64,000 bases of DNA from contig CANQMQ010000001.1 of NCBI GenBank assembly GCA_947625025.1, forward strand, positions 1-64,000, in the 5' to 3' direction. Under the pieces are notes generated by a model. The model saw only the letters and a program-made list of their open reading frames with translations. It had not been told where the DNA came from and did no database searches. Of the stretch, positions 42,429-50,992 are shown one piece after another. The DNA is from an uncultured Clostridia bacterium. Lineage in GTDB: Bacteria > Bacillota > Clostridia > Christensenellales > Borkfalkiaceae. Position numbers and translations under genes: made by a program. Position 1 is the stretch's first letter; each line of letters opens with the position of its first letter.

Positions 42429-44123
42429 CTATTTTCTGACCTGTTTCTTGTACGCCTCCGCTTCCTCGAGGAGGGCCTGTGCGTGGCCGCGGACGTGTTC
42501 GCTCTCCCCGCCCACGAGCCTTGCGATTTCGTTGAGCCGTGCTTCCCCCTCCACCATTTTGATGGTGGTATACGTCTTTTCGCCGCGCTCCACCTTTTCG
42601 ATGAGGAATTCACGGTCTGCAAAGCAGGCGATTTGGGCGAGATGGGTTACGGCAATCAGTTGGACGTCTTTGGATATCTTGACAAACTTCTCCGCAACGA
42701 CCCGTGCCGTCTTGCCGCCGATCCCGGCATCGATCTCATCAAAGAGGTAGGTTCCGATACCGCCCGCAGAGCTGAGCTGGGCCTTGACTGCAAGCATGAA
42801 GCGGCTCATTTCGCCGCCGCTGATGATCTTGCCGAGCTCCTTTAAGGGCTCACCCGCATTGGGTGAGAACAGGAAGCACACCCTTCCGAGGCCCTCCGAA
42901 GTGGCCCTCGCCGTATCCGCTTCCCCGTACTCCTCGAAGGAGACCTCGAAGCGGGCGGAGGGAATGTTGAGCGTCTTGAGTTCGGCTACGACGCGGCCCG
43001 TGAAGTCGCTTGCCGCGGCCTTCCTTGCCTTCGTGAGGGTGACGCAGGCGGCGTACACCTCTTTCTCCAACTTCGAAAGCTCGGCGCTCAATGCCTCAAA
43101 GCGCTCCCCGCTCTCCGAGAGCAGGTCGTATTCCTCCTTTGCGGAGGTGTAAAACGCCTGAATGGCGGCATAATCGGCGCCGTACTTCTTCTTGAGAGCA
43201 CGTATCTCATCGTATCGTGCCTCAATGCGCTCAGCCTCCCGCTCATCGACGGACATTTGGTCTGCAAGCGATTGCACGCTCTCCGCGATATCCGAAAGTT
43301 CTGCTTCTGCCGCCTCGAGCCGCTCTGCAAGTTCCCCGCAAGCGGGTTCGTATTTGGCTACGGAGAGCAGGGCACGGCGGGCGGTGCGGACGGCATCTAC
43401 GCCGCTCCCATCCGAGATGAGGCCTTCCTCTGCCGCAGAGAGCCCGGATGCAATGCGCTCGGCATTTTGGAAACGGGTCCGAAGCGCTGCAATTTGCTCC
43501 TCTTCCCCCTCTTTGAGCCCTACCCGCTCGATCTCATCAATTTGATATTTGAGAATATCGAGCCTGCGGTTGCGTTCCCCCTCATCCCCGCCGAGCTTAC
43601 CAAGGTCGGCGAGCACCCCCTTCCGCAGAGCGAGCACTTCCGAAAGGGCGGATTTTGCATCGGATACGGGTTTGCCCGCAACCGAATCGAGCAGTTTTAA
43701 TTGATTGCTCTCCTTGAGGAGGAAGAAGTGTTCGCTTTGGCCGTGGACGTCTACGAGGAGGGAGGTGACGCGGCGGAGCATGGATGCGGAGACGCTGCAC
43801 CCGTTGAGCTTCAACGAACTCCTGCCGTCTGCCGTAAGCCTGCGGGATATGACGACGGTCTCTTCGGGTTCGATGTCGAGCGCAACAAGCGTCTCCCTTA
43901 CGGCGGGGCTCGCCGTCTCGAATTCGGCACGGACGAGGCATTCCTCCTCTCCCGTGCGCACCATCGTCTTATCCGCCTTTGCGCCGAGGACGAAGTCTAT
44001 CGAATCGAGAATGACCGATTTGCCCGCACCCGTCTCCCCCGTGAGGACGTTGAGCCCCTCCGAGAATTCGAGCTCCGCTTCGCCGACGAGTGCGACGTTT
44101 TTGAGATACAGCCGCCTGAGCAT
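42429..44123 (-). CDS. recN: DNA repair protein RecN
   Basis: 564 residues, SMC-like ATPase for double-strand break repair. Walker A in LNVLTGETGAGKSVILDSI, long coiled-coil regions in the middle (residues about 150-370), ABC signature ISGGEMSRFMLAVK and Walker B LFDEIDAGIGG near the end. It follows argR at 1 bp in the classical order nadK-argR-recN-spoIVB. No LexA box seen. Confidence 0.97.
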   Translation of the reverse strand: MLRRLYLKNVALVGEAELEFSEGLNVLTGETGAGKSVILDSIDFVLGAKADKTMVRTGEEECLVRAEFETASPAVRETLVALDIEPEETVVISRRLTADGRSSLKLNGCSVSASMLRRVTSLLVDVHGQSEHFFLLKESNQLKLLDSVAGKPVSDAKSALSEVLALRKGVLADLGKLGGDEGERNRRLDILKYQIDEIERVGLKEGEEEQIAALRTRFQNAERIASGLSAAEEGLISDGSGVDAVRTARRALLSVAKYEPACGELAERLEAAEAELSDIAESVQSLADQMSVDEREAERIEARYDEIRALKKKYGADYAAIQAFYTSAKEEYDLLSESGERFEALSAELSKLEKEVYAACVTLTKARKAAASDFTGRVVAELKTLNIPSARFEVSFEEYGEADTARATSEGLGRVCFLFSPNAGEPLKELGKIISGGEMSRFMLAVKAQLSSAGGIGTYLFDEIDAGIGGKTARVVAEKFVKISKDVQLIAVTHLAQIACFADREFLIEKVERGEKTYTTIKMVEGEARLNEIARLVGGESEHVRGHAQALLEEAEAYKKQVRK

Positions 44124-44124
44124 A

Positions 44125-44580
44125 TCACTCCTTGATGAGCAGTTCGAGTTTGCTGCAGACGACGCGCGCTTCCTCTTCGTTTTCGCAAATGACGAGGACG
44201 GTGTTGTCGCCCGAGACGGTGCCGATTACTTCCGGATAGTGCAATTCATCCACAATGACGCCCGCATTCGTACCGTTTCCGAGAAGCGTCAAGAGGACGA
44301 TGAGGTTGCCCACCTGCCGTATGGATTGGACGCACGTCGTGAACATCGCCCTCATCTTATCTGGCAGTTCGTTGGAGCTTTCCCCCACGCACGTGTAGCG
44401 GAAGCGCTTCTTCGTCCCCTTCACCTTGAAGAGGCGGAGCTCCTTGATATCGCGGGAGACCGTCGCCTGCGTCACCGTATAATTGCATGCGGCGAGCTCC
44501 TTGCAGAGCTCTTCCTGTGTTTCGATTTCCTTTTCGGAAATGATCTCGAGAATTTTGTCGTGTCTTGCATTTCTCAGCAT
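44125..44580 (-). CDS. argR: Arginine repressor/activator ArgR (AhrC)
   Basis: 151 residues. N-terminal winged helix (ILEIISEKEIETQEELCKEL ... VTQATVSRDIKELRL) and C-terminal hexamerisation and arginine-binding domain with the GNGTNAGVIVDE and GTVSGDNTVLVIC motifs. It controls arginine synthesis and use genes. Located in the conserved nadK-argR-recN order rather than beside arg genes. Confidence 0.97.
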   Translation of the reverse strand: MLRNARHDKILEIISEKEIETQEELCKELAACNYTVTQATVSRDIKELRLFKVKGTKKRFRYTCVGESSNELPDKMRAMFTTCVQSIRQVGNLIVLLTLLGNGTNAGVIVDELHYPEVIGTVSGDNTVLVICENEEEARVVCSKLELLIKE

Positions 44581-44603
44581 ATCTTATTCCCTCTTTGTGC
44601 TTT

Positions 44604-45395
44604 TTAATTGATTTTCTGCGTCAGACGCAGGAAGAATTGATGTTTGTCCCGCGTCAAAAAGCGGGCACTGAGTTCTGATTTCTTGACGGAGAGCGAAGTC
44701 GTATCGCTTACCGTACCCAAGAATACGCCGTCACCGTACGCCATCAGCGTATCCCCCGCATGCACCCCGAAGGAGAGCTCGCCCGTATCGGGGAACACGA
44801 TGGGCCTGCTCTTTAGGGAGAAGGCGCATACGGGCGTCAAGAGGAATACGGCGCAATCGGGCGTCAGGATACTGCCGCCCGCGGAGAGCGAATAGGCGGT
44901 GGAGCCCGTCGGCGTCGCCACGATGAGCCCGTCGGCAGTAAAATTCCCCGCAAGGGAACCATCTAAGGAGACCGAAATGTTCTCCACGCGGTTGGCGCGC
45001 TCGGGCGAGATGGCGCGGAGCAGGGAGAGTTCGTTGAGGCACACCGTTTTAGTGCCATCGAAGTTGACTTCGAGCATGGTCCGCTCTACGGCGGGGCAAT
45101 TCTCATCCATCGCAAGGCGGGCGGCCTCTTCGTATTCCCCTCGCTCAAACTCCGTGAGAAATCCGAGCCGCCCGAAATTGACACCCACGAGCGGGATGTT
45201 GAGGCGGGAGGCATGCTTTGCGGCATGCAGAACGGTGCCGTCTCCTCCAAGTACGATAAGGCGGTCTACCCCACAGACCTCATCGGTCTCGGAAAAAATT
45301 TCGGCGCTTCCGCCGAGGCGGACGACCTCGTCTGAAAGCGCACGGGCAATGCTTTCGTCTGCCTTTGTAGGGTGGAAGAAAATCCCAATCTTCAT
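44604..45395 (-). CDS. nadK: NAD kinase
   Basis: 263 residues. Phosphorylates NAD to NADP. Motifs: IVLGGDGTVLHAA (GGDG), then GVNFGRLGFLTE, and the NELSLLRAIS and TPTGSTAYSLSAGG blocks. A TTG two codons upstream is also in frame, but the ATG at 45395 gives the family start MKIGIFFHP. The promoter -10 lies only 8 bp away and there is no ribosome-binding site, so it should be translated from a nearly leaderless mRNA. Head of the nadK-argR-recN group. Confidence 0.95.
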   Translation of the reverse strand: MKIGIFFHPTKADESIARALSDEVVRLGGSAEIFSETDEVCGVDRLIVLGGDGTVLHAAKHASRLNIPLVGVNFGRLGFLTEFERGEYEEAARLAMDENCPAVERTMLEVNFDGTKTVCLNELSLLRAISPERANRVENISVSLDGSLAGNFTADGLIVATPTGSTAYSLSAGGSILTPDCAVFLLTPVCAFSLKSRPIVFPDTGELSFGVHAGDTLMAYGDGVFLGTVSDTTSLSVKKSELSARFLTRDKHQFFLRLTQKIN

Positions 45396-45403
45396 CGGCA
45401 AGC

Positions 45404-45432
45404 ATTATAGCATAATTACTGTATATTTGCAA
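45404..45432 (-). promoter_or_regulatory. nadK promoter, leaderless
   Basis: On minus TTGCAA (45427-45432), 17 bp, TATAAT (45404-45409), then 8 bp to the ATG at 45395. Expected leader is 1-3 nt. Confidence 0.8.
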
Positions 45433-45462
45433 GTATATTTTAATATTTTCAATGCCCGAATA

Positions 45463-46221
45463 TCAAAAAATATTTTGGGCGCTCTGAAGGAATGCAAGGG
45501 CGGGAATGGCCGTACCCCCCTTCTCCAAAAAGACAATATATTCGATGTTCTTGCCCCGCTTTACGGGAGCGTTTACGATGCCGCGGGGCGCAAGGCCGAG
45601 CGCCACGCAGAAGGAATAGAAGTCTGAAAGCAGGTTTTTGTGGTATTTTTTATCCAAAATACCGCTTTTCGGGAGGCCCTTCCCTCCGCATTCGAATTGA
45701 GGTTTGAAGAGAACAAAGGCGCGGCCTCCCATTTGAAGCAGGCCGTAAATAGCGGGAAGCACCAACTTCAAGGAGATAAAACTTAAGTCCGAAGTGACGA
45801 TATCGATGGGCTCCGGGAAGTCTGAAGGCTGCAAATATCTTGCATTGGTTTTATCCATTTTTACAACGCGGGGGTCGGCGGCAAGGCGGGGATCCAAGAG
45901 GCCCTCCCCGACGTCTACGCAGTAAACTTTGCTTGCGCCTCTTCTGAGGAGACAATCGCAAAACCCGCCCGTACTCGCCCCGAGGTCGCATACGACTTTC
46001 CCCTCCACGCTCTCGCTGAAATGGGAGAGGCCGCGTTCCAACTTCTGCCCGCCGTTGGAGACGAAGTCGTCCGCCTCCGCAATCAAAAAAAATCCGCCCT
46101 CCGAAACTTCATCGCTCGGAGAGAGAATTTTCCCGTTTTGGCTTATCCGCCCCGCCTCGAGCGCCGCCTTCGCCCGCGTTCGCGAGCCGAATTTTTCCGC
46201 AAAATATTTATCCGCGCGCAT
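45463..46221 (-). CDS. tlyA: TlyA family rRNA 2'-O-methyltransferase
   Basis: 252 residues. S4 RNA-binding domain at residues about 1-60 (MRADKYFAEKFGSRTRAKAALEAG), then a Rossmann methyltransferase with DLGASTGGFCDCLLRRGASKVYCVDVG and DIVTSDLSFISL. Homologues methylate 16S and/or 23S rRNA and affect capreomycin action. Start is set by the RADK family N-terminus; it overlaps the end of dxs by 14 bp. Last gene of the asp23-nusB-folD-ispA-dxs-tlyA operon. Confidence 0.94.
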   Translation of the reverse strand: MRADKYFAEKFGSRTRAKAALEAGRISQNGKILSPSDEVSEGGFFLIAEADDFVSNGGQKLERGLSHFSESVEGKVVCDLGASTGGFCDCLLRRGASKVYCVDVGEGLLDPRLAADPRVVKMDKTNARYLQPSDFPEPIDIVTSDLSFISLKLVLPAIYGLLQMGGRAFVLFKPQFECGGKGLPKSGILDKKYHKNLLSDFYSFCVALGLAPRGIVNAPVKRGKNIEYIVFLEKGGTAIPALAFLQSAQNIF

Positions 46222-47932
46222 GGCATTCCTCGATGGCGGCGAAGATCTCATCGGCATCCAAGCCGTATTTTTGGGCGAGAGAGCGCACTTCCCCGTGCGG
46301 AATAAAGGCATCGCGCAGCCCGAAGGAGAGCACCTTCTTGGAATCCCCATAGAAGCGGCGCACCGCGTCTCCGAGCCCGCCGATCGCCACATTATCTTCT
46401 ATGGTTACGACGTACTTGCCGCTGAGGGATAAGAGAAGCTCCGTATCGAGCGGTTTTAGAAAGCATGCGTTGACGAGAGTGAAGGAAAATCCCTTTTGCT
46501 CTGCACGGGCCAAAAGTTTTTGCGCAAGGCCGATGCAGCGCTCCCCCGCAGCAAGCACTGTTATGTCTGACATACTACTATGTAAAACTTCAAATTTCCC
46601 CATTTCGACGGGCGAAGTCTCCCCTTCCTCCCCCTCTTTGGGGTAGCGGATGGAGAGCGGGCCCCCGTAACCCGCACTCATACGGAGCATGGCGCGAAAC
46701 TGTGCGATGTTTCGGGGAATGGCTACGGCGAGGTTGGGAATGGGTGAAAGATAGGAGAGATCGAATACACCCTGATGGGTCTCCCCGTCCGCCCCCACGA
46801 TGCCGGCGCGGTCGATGCAGAAGGTGACGGGCAAATTCTGCCCTGCGACGTCGTGAATGACTTCGTCGTAGGCCCGCTGCAGGAAGGTGGAATAGATGGC
46901 ATAGTAGGGCTTCATCCCCCCTGCCGCAAGGGATGCGGAGAGCACGCAGGCATGTTCCTCGCAAATGCCCACATCGAAGGCGCGGGAAGGGAACTTCTCG
47001 AAGAAGGGCCTGAGCCCCAAGCTATCCGTCATGGCGGCCGTTACGGCGACGATGCGTTCATCCTCCTCCGCCATGCGGCTGAGCTCTTCCCCGAGCGCCT
47101 GTGCGTACTCCCTATGGGCGGGGTGGGGCGAGAGGCCGTGCGTCTCGGTGGGTGCATTTTCGCTGAACGGGTATCCCTGACCCTTGCGGGTGGAGACGTG
47201 CAGGAGCACACTCTCCTCCTTTAGCCTCCCCTTTGCCTCTTCCAAGGCGGGGAGAAGGGCCGAAAGGTCGTTTCCGTTTACGGCTCCCATGTAGGAAAGC
47301 CCGAAGCGGGTGAAGAGGGCGGCATCGTCTGAGGCGCCGCCGCGGATCTCTTTGAGCAAATCGTGCATGCCCCCCTCGGTGGGTGAGATGGACATGCCGT
47401 TGTCGTTGAGGATCACGAGAATGTGCGTATTAAGGGTGCGGAGGCTGTTGAGCGCCTCGTATACGAGGCCGTTCTGGAAGCTCCCATCCCCCACGAGGGC
47501 TATGACTTCGTACTTCTCCCCCTTCAGATCACGGGCCTTGGCAAGCCCGATCGCGGCGGAGATCGCCGTGCCCGCATGGCCTGTATCGTAGCAATCGTAT
47601 GCGCTCTCCTCCCGTTTGGGGAAGCCCGAAATGCCCCCCTCCTTCCTGAGGGTGCGGAAGAGTTCTGCCCTTCCCGAGAGCAGTTTATGGGTGTAACACT
47701 GGTGCCCCACGTCGAAGATGAGCTTATCCTGCGGAAAATCGAATACCCGATGCAGGGCTACGGTGAGTTCCACCGTCCCAAGGTTGGAGGCGAGGTGCCC
47801 TCCGCACTCGGAGACGGTGCGGAAGATCTCTTCTCTCAGCTCATCGGAGAGCGCTTTCAGTTGGGAAAGGGAAGCATTCTTTACTTCCCCGCGCGTGATA
47901 TTTCTCATGGAAAGGGGCGCGTCGCCGCGCAT
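46208..47932 (-). CDS. dxs: 1-deoxy-D-xylulose-5-phosphate synthase, with an in-frame dispersed element
   Basis: 574 residues (566 if the second ATG is used), near 45 shorter than many Dxs proteins. First step of the MEP isoprenoid pathway, thiamine-diphosphate dependent. Motifs: GGHLASNLGTVELTVALHRVF, LIFDVGHQCYTHKLLSGR, VALVGDGSFQNGLVYEALN with LNDNGMSI, and C-terminal RAGIVGADGETHQGVFDLS. Residues about 448-459 (EVLHSSMSDITV) are encoded by a dispersed element (copy 6). The ATG at 47908 (MRNITRGEVK) fits the family N-terminus better but neither start has a good Shine-Dalgarno sequence. Confidence 0.95.
   Translation of the reverse strand: MRGDAPLSMRNITRGEVKNASLSQLKALSDELREEIFRTVSECGGHLASNLGTVELTVALHRVFDFPQDKLIFDVGHQCYTHKLLSGRAELFRTLRKEGGISGFPKREESAYDCYDTGHAGTAISAAIGLAKARDLKGEKYEVIALVGDGSFQNGLVYEALNSLRTLNTHILVILNDNGMSISPTEGGMHDLLKEIRGGASDDAALFTRFGLSYMGAVNGNDLSALLPALEEAKGRLKEESVLLHVSTRKGQGYPFSENAPTETHGLSPHPAHREYAQALGEELSRMAEEDERIVAVTAAMTDSLGLRPFFEKFPSRAFDVGICEEHACVLSASLAAGGMKPYYAIYSTFLQRAYDEVIHDVAGQNLPVTFCIDRAGIVGADGETHQGVFDLSYLSPIPNLAVAIPRNIAQFRAMLRMSAGYGGPLSIRYPKEGEEGETSPVEMGKFEVLHSSMSDITVLAAGERCIGLAQKLLARAEQKGFSFTLVNACFLKPLDTELLLSLSGKYVVTIEDNVAIGGLGDAVRRFYGDSKKVLSFGLRDAFIPHGEVRSLAQKYGLDADEIFAAIEECHARG
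46561..46590 (-). repeat. Dispersed palindromic element, copy 6, inside dxs
   Basis: On minus AAGTTTTACATAGTAGTATG then TCAGACATAA. Read in frame as V-L-H-S-S-M-S-D-I. It sits at a variable junction between the pyrimidine-binding and C-terminal domains of Dxs, where relatives have about two residues fewer. Confidence 0.8.
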
Positions 47933-47945
47933 ACCTCTTATTTTA

Positions 47946-48776
47946 TCAATTTTTACGGTTTAGTACGAGGTCTACGATGCCATCAAGGAACTCTGTATCC
48001 CCGGGAAGCTTTGTAAGAAGAGATTTACAGTAGGAGGCGGCCTCCCTCGCATCCCGCTCTACCTGCTCCCTTCCGTATACCTTTACCGCGTTCTGTGCCT
48101 CATCCTGCCCGTCATCCAATAAGTCGTCCGTGAGTTGGAAGAGGATGCCGAGCTCCATGCCGAACCGCTCAAAGGGGGTGGGATCGCACGCCGCAAGTTG
48201 GGCGGCCATCACGAGAGGGGCCGCGATCATACGCGCCGTCTTGTGCTCGTGGATGAAATGAAGGACGCCCGCATTGGGCTCCGCGTGTTCAAAGAAGAGG
48301 TCTGCCGATTGTCCCCCGACCATTCCGTCCGCCCCTGCGGCCTCTGCAAGGGTGAGCGCGGCGCGGCGGTGGGTCTCCCCGCGTTCGGCGGCCTTCAGAA
48401 GCAGAATGAGGGCGTGGGATAAAAGGGCATCCCCCGCAAGCACGGCGTTGGCCTCCCCAAACATTTTATGCGAGGAAGGCTTTCCGCGGCGCATATCGTC
48501 GTCGTCCATACAGGGTAAATCGTCATGGATGAGCGAATAGGTATGGATACATTCGATGGCCACGGCAAGGTCCGTCTCCACCTCGTAGGGAACATGAAGC
48601 CCGTCGAGGGCGGAGAGAAAGAGCACGGGGCGGATCCGCTTGCCGCCCGCATTCAGGGAATACCGCATGCTCTCCCCGAGAACGGCGGGAAAGGTGTGCA
48701 TCCCCGCACAGGCCTCTTCGAGGGCGGACTCGAACGTTTGAAGATATGTCTTGTAGCGGTTGGAAAAATCTTTCAT
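47946..48776 (-). CDS. ispA: Polyprenyl diphosphate synthase (farnesyl/geranyl type)
   Basis: 276 residues. Condenses IPP with allylic diphosphates. First Asp-rich motif in HDDLPCMDDDDMRRGKPSSHK, second in FQLTDDLLDDGQD; KRIRPVLFL and GGQSADLF are other conserved contacts. The length and the position five residues before the first motif suggest a short-chain product, FPP. Overlaps folD by 4 bp. Supplies precursors with dxs next to it and ispH elsewhere in the window. Confidence 0.95.
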   Translation of the reverse strand: MKDFSNRYKTYLQTFESALEEACAGMHTFPAVLGESMRYSLNAGGKRIRPVLFLSALDGLHVPYEVETDLAVAIECIHTYSLIHDDLPCMDDDDMRRGKPSSHKMFGEANAVLAGDALLSHALILLLKAAERGETHRRAALTLAEAAGADGMVGGQSADLFFEHAEPNAGVLHFIHEHKTARMIAAPLVMAAQLAACDPTPFERFGMELGILFQLTDDLLDDGQDEAQNAVKVYGREQVERDAREAASYCKSLLTKLPGDTEFLDGIVDLVLNRKN

Positions 48777-49612
48777 CTCTGCTCCGCCGCATCCAATGTA
48801 TTTTTGAGAAGCATGGCAACCGTCATCGGCCCGACCCCGCCGGGTACGGGCGTGATGTAAGATGCCTTCTTGCTGACTTCTTCATAGGCAACGTCGCCGC
48901 ACAGTTTCCCCTCTATGCGGTTCATGCCGACGTCTACGACGGCCGCCCCCTCCTTCACCATATCCGTGGTGATGAGGTGCGGCCTCCCGACTGCGGCAAT
49001 TAAAATATCTGCACGGAGGCACTCGTCCTTCAAATTTTGGGTATACGAATGGCAGACGGTGACGGTGCAATCGGCGTTGAGCAGAAGGAGCGCCATCGGG
49101 CGCCCCACGATATTGCTCCGCCCCACGACGACGGCATGCTTCCCGCGGAGCACTACGCCATAGCGGGAGAGAAGCTCCATGATGCCCTGCGGCGTACATG
49201 CCGTAAGGCAGGGCTCCCGCCGTGCAAGTCTGCCCATATTTTGGGCGGAAATGCCGTCTACATCCTTTTTTGCGGGAATTTTTTCCAGGATACGCCCCGC
49301 ATCGAGGGAGGCGGGAAGGGGCAGTTGCACGAGGATGCCGTCGATTGCTCGATCCTCCGCAAGCCGCAGTACGGCCTCTTCGGCATCGGCTTGTCCCACA
49401 TCCTCGGGAAGGCGGATGAGGACGGAGCGGATCCCCACTTCCTCACATGCCCGCACCTTGTTTCTCACATAGATCCCGGAGGCGGGATCTTCCCCCACGA
49501 GAAGGACCGCAAGGCCCGCCTTTCTCCCCCGCTCCTCTTCAAAAGCGGCGGCGCGGACCGCAAGCTCTGAACGGATGGCGGCTGCCGTCTGCTTACCGTC
49601 GAGGCGGATCAT
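48773..49612 (-). CDS. folD: Methylenetetrahydrofolate dehydrogenase / cyclohydrolase
   Basis: 279 residues. Bifunctional one-carbon enzyme in the cytosol. Motifs: VGEDPASGIYVRNKVRACEEVGI (catalytic Tyr and Lys), DGILVQLPLPASLDAGRILEKIPAKKDVDG, TPQGIMELLSRYG, VVGRSNIVGRPMALLLL (NADP loop) and PVPGGVGPMTVAMLL. Overlaps nusB and ispA by 4 bp each. In related genomes xseA and xseB usually lie between folD and ispA; here they are missing. Confidence 0.97.
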   Translation of the reverse strand: MIRLDGKQTAAAIRSELAVRAAAFEEERGRKAGLAVLLVGEDPASGIYVRNKVRACEEVGIRSVLIRLPEDVGQADAEEAVLRLAEDRAIDGILVQLPLPASLDAGRILEKIPAKKDVDGISAQNMGRLARREPCLTACTPQGIMELLSRYGVVLRGKHAVVVGRSNIVGRPMALLLLNADCTVTVCHSYTQNLKDECLRADILIAAVGRPHLITTDMVKEGAAVVDVGMNRIEGKLCGDVAYEEVSKKASYITPVPGGVGPMTVAMLLKNTLDAAEQR

Positions 49613-50001
49613 TGGTTGATGATCCCCCCCAACACACCGTTGACGAAGTCTGCCGAATTCTCGGTGGAATACTTTCTCGCAAGGCCCGCGGCTTCGTTTA
49701 CGGAGACGACGGGCGGGATATCTTCGAAGTACTCGATTTCCGCAAGCGCCAAAAGGAGAACGGCCTTATCGGCGGGATAGATCCTGTAATCGGCATACCG
49801 CACCACCGTCTCGGAGAGTTTTTGGGAGAACTCTTCGGTATGCGCCTCAACAACGGAAATAAGGCGTTCTGCGAACGCCTTTTCTTCCTCATTCAAATTT
49901 GCCTTTTTGTAAATCGCGTTACGGGCCGATTGCGGGCAATCCCCTCCCAAAATACGGGCGAAAATCACCTGAAACGCCGCTTCCCTCGCATCGCTTCTCA
50001 T
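49609..50001 (-). CDS. nusB: Transcription antitermination factor NusB
   Basis: 130 residues, all-helical. AREAAFQVIFARILGG at the start and the C-terminal DIPPVVSVNEAAGLARKYSTENSADFVNGVLGGI block are diagnostic. It binds boxA RNA with S10 to prevent premature termination of rRNA transcription. Overlaps folD by 4 bp and follows the Asp23 gene at 31 bp in the usual order. Confidence 0.95.
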   Translation of the reverse strand: MRSDAREAAFQVIFARILGGDCPQSARNAIYKKANLNEEEKAFAERLISVVEAHTEEFSQKLSETVVRYADYRIYPADKAVLLLALAEIEYFEDIPPVVSVNEAAGLARKYSTENSADFVNGVLGGIINQ

Positions 50002-50032
50002 GTGTGCTCCTCATGCCCCATAAGGGAAGGGC

Positions 50033-50422
50033 TCATTTCTTTTCGGGGTCCTCTTCCGCCGCAGGTTCTGCCGCGGGCACAGCGCTCTTCTCTGCCTCGG
50101 CAGGTGCGGGAAAGACGACGCTCTGTACATGCACGTCCACCTTTGCGATCTTGTACTTCGTCATGGATTCCACCATCTGTTTGATGGTCTGCTGAATTCT
50201 GTACGCGATCTCGGGGACGCTGTAACCGTAGTGGGCTATAACGGAGATGTCCACGAATACGCCTTCGCGTTCGAAGCTTATCTTGATGCCCTTGCTCTTG
50301 GAGGGAATGAGTTCGATGCCCTCCGTCTCCTTGAGGCTCAGAACGACGATGCCGCTCACGATATCCGAATTGTAGGTGATCTTTCCCTTCTGACCGTTGG
50401 GATTATACTTGATACTTGCCAT
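50033..50422 (-). CDS. Asp23/Gls24 family protein (YqhY-like)
   Basis: 129 residues. Matches the YqhY-type Asp23 domain: GKITYNSDIVSGIVVLSLKETEGIELI, then GVFVDISVIAHYGYSVPEIAYRIQQTIKQMVESMT, and VDVHVQSVVF. Homologues sit between acetyl-CoA carboxylase or spoIIIA genes and nusB; some affect fatty acid synthesis or bind the membrane. A Ala/Glu/Pro tail of about 25 residues ends the protein. AAGGAG ribosome-binding site; promoter with extended -10 TGTTATAAT at 50443-50451 (minus). First gene of the operon that runs to tlyA. Confidence 0.93.
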   Translation of the reverse strand: MASIKYNPNGQKGKITYNSDIVSGIVVLSLKETEGIELIPSKSKGIKISFEREGVFVDISVIAHYGYSVPEIAYRIQQTIKQMVESMTKYKIAKVDVHVQSVVFPAPAEAEKSAVPAAEPAAEEDPEKK

Positions 50423-50442
50423 AATCGCTCCTTATTGGAACT

Positions 50443-50451
50443 ATTATAACA
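50443..50451 (-). promoter_or_regulatory. Extended -10 promoter of the asp23-tlyA operon
   Basis: On minus TGT then TATAAT (50443-50448), about 20 bp upstream of the ATG. The expected -35 position reads TAGTAA and is weak. Confidence 0.55.
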
Positions 50452-50481
50452 CATTCTTTCGGAATTTACTACTGTTTTTTC

Positions 50482-50967
50482 TCAACTTTCCGCATAAACA
50501 GGCATAATTATGATGTTTCCGTTGCGGATATTCTTCTCCACCTCGAGCGCATAGAACACTTTGGTTACCGTTTCCGCCGAAAGTTCGTTGGAATTGATGA
50601 AGATGTTGATGTTGTCGTTCTCCCCAATGACGACTGCGACATCCGAAAAACCGAGGGCCTTAATGACGGATTCGAGTACGAGTTCATCCTCCATGATCTC
50701 CACGAGTTCCTGCTTGCGGGCGACGGCGGCGGTGTATTCCTCGCTATCCTGCGCATAGGCCGCGATCACGCTGTCGAGCTGTACGAATTCCTCACTGCGC
50801 TTGGAGCTGCGCTCTGCACGGTGGGTGGTGAAGTAGTTGACTTCTACGCTCGCGCTTCCATCCACCTGCGAGGAGCGGGTGCCGGCAAGCACGAAGTTGA
50901 AGATTGCCGTAACTGCAAGCAGTAATACGAGCGTGGACATAAGTGCGATTTTCTTGGCGTTCGACAT
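50482..50967 (-). CDS. spoIIIAH: Stage III sporulation protein AH
   Basis: 161 residues. One N-terminal membrane helix (IALMSTLVLLLAVTAIFNFVLAG) then an extracellular domain of YscJ/FliF type in the C-terminal half (EIMEDELVLESVIKALGFSDVAVVI ... VTKVFYALEVEKNI). In Bacillus SpoIIIAH in the mother cell binds SpoIIQ from the forespore to form the feeding channel. Own AAGGAG site, last gene of spoIIIA operon. Confidence 0.93.
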   Translation of the reverse strand: MSNAKKIALMSTLVLLLAVTAIFNFVLAGTRSSQVDGSASVEVNYFTTHRAERSSKRSEEFVQLDSVIAAYAQDSEEYTAAVARKQELVEIMEDELVLESVIKALGFSDVAVVIGENDNINIFINSNELSAETVTKVFYALEVEKNIRNGNIIIMPVYAES

Positions 50968-50992
50968 GGTTCTATCTCCTTACAATAAATTT

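Noticed and set aside
44617..44640. CTGCGTCAGACGCAG at the end of nadK as another element copy
   Set aside because: It shares only GTCAGAC, lacks the rest of the core and encodes the normal end of nadK.
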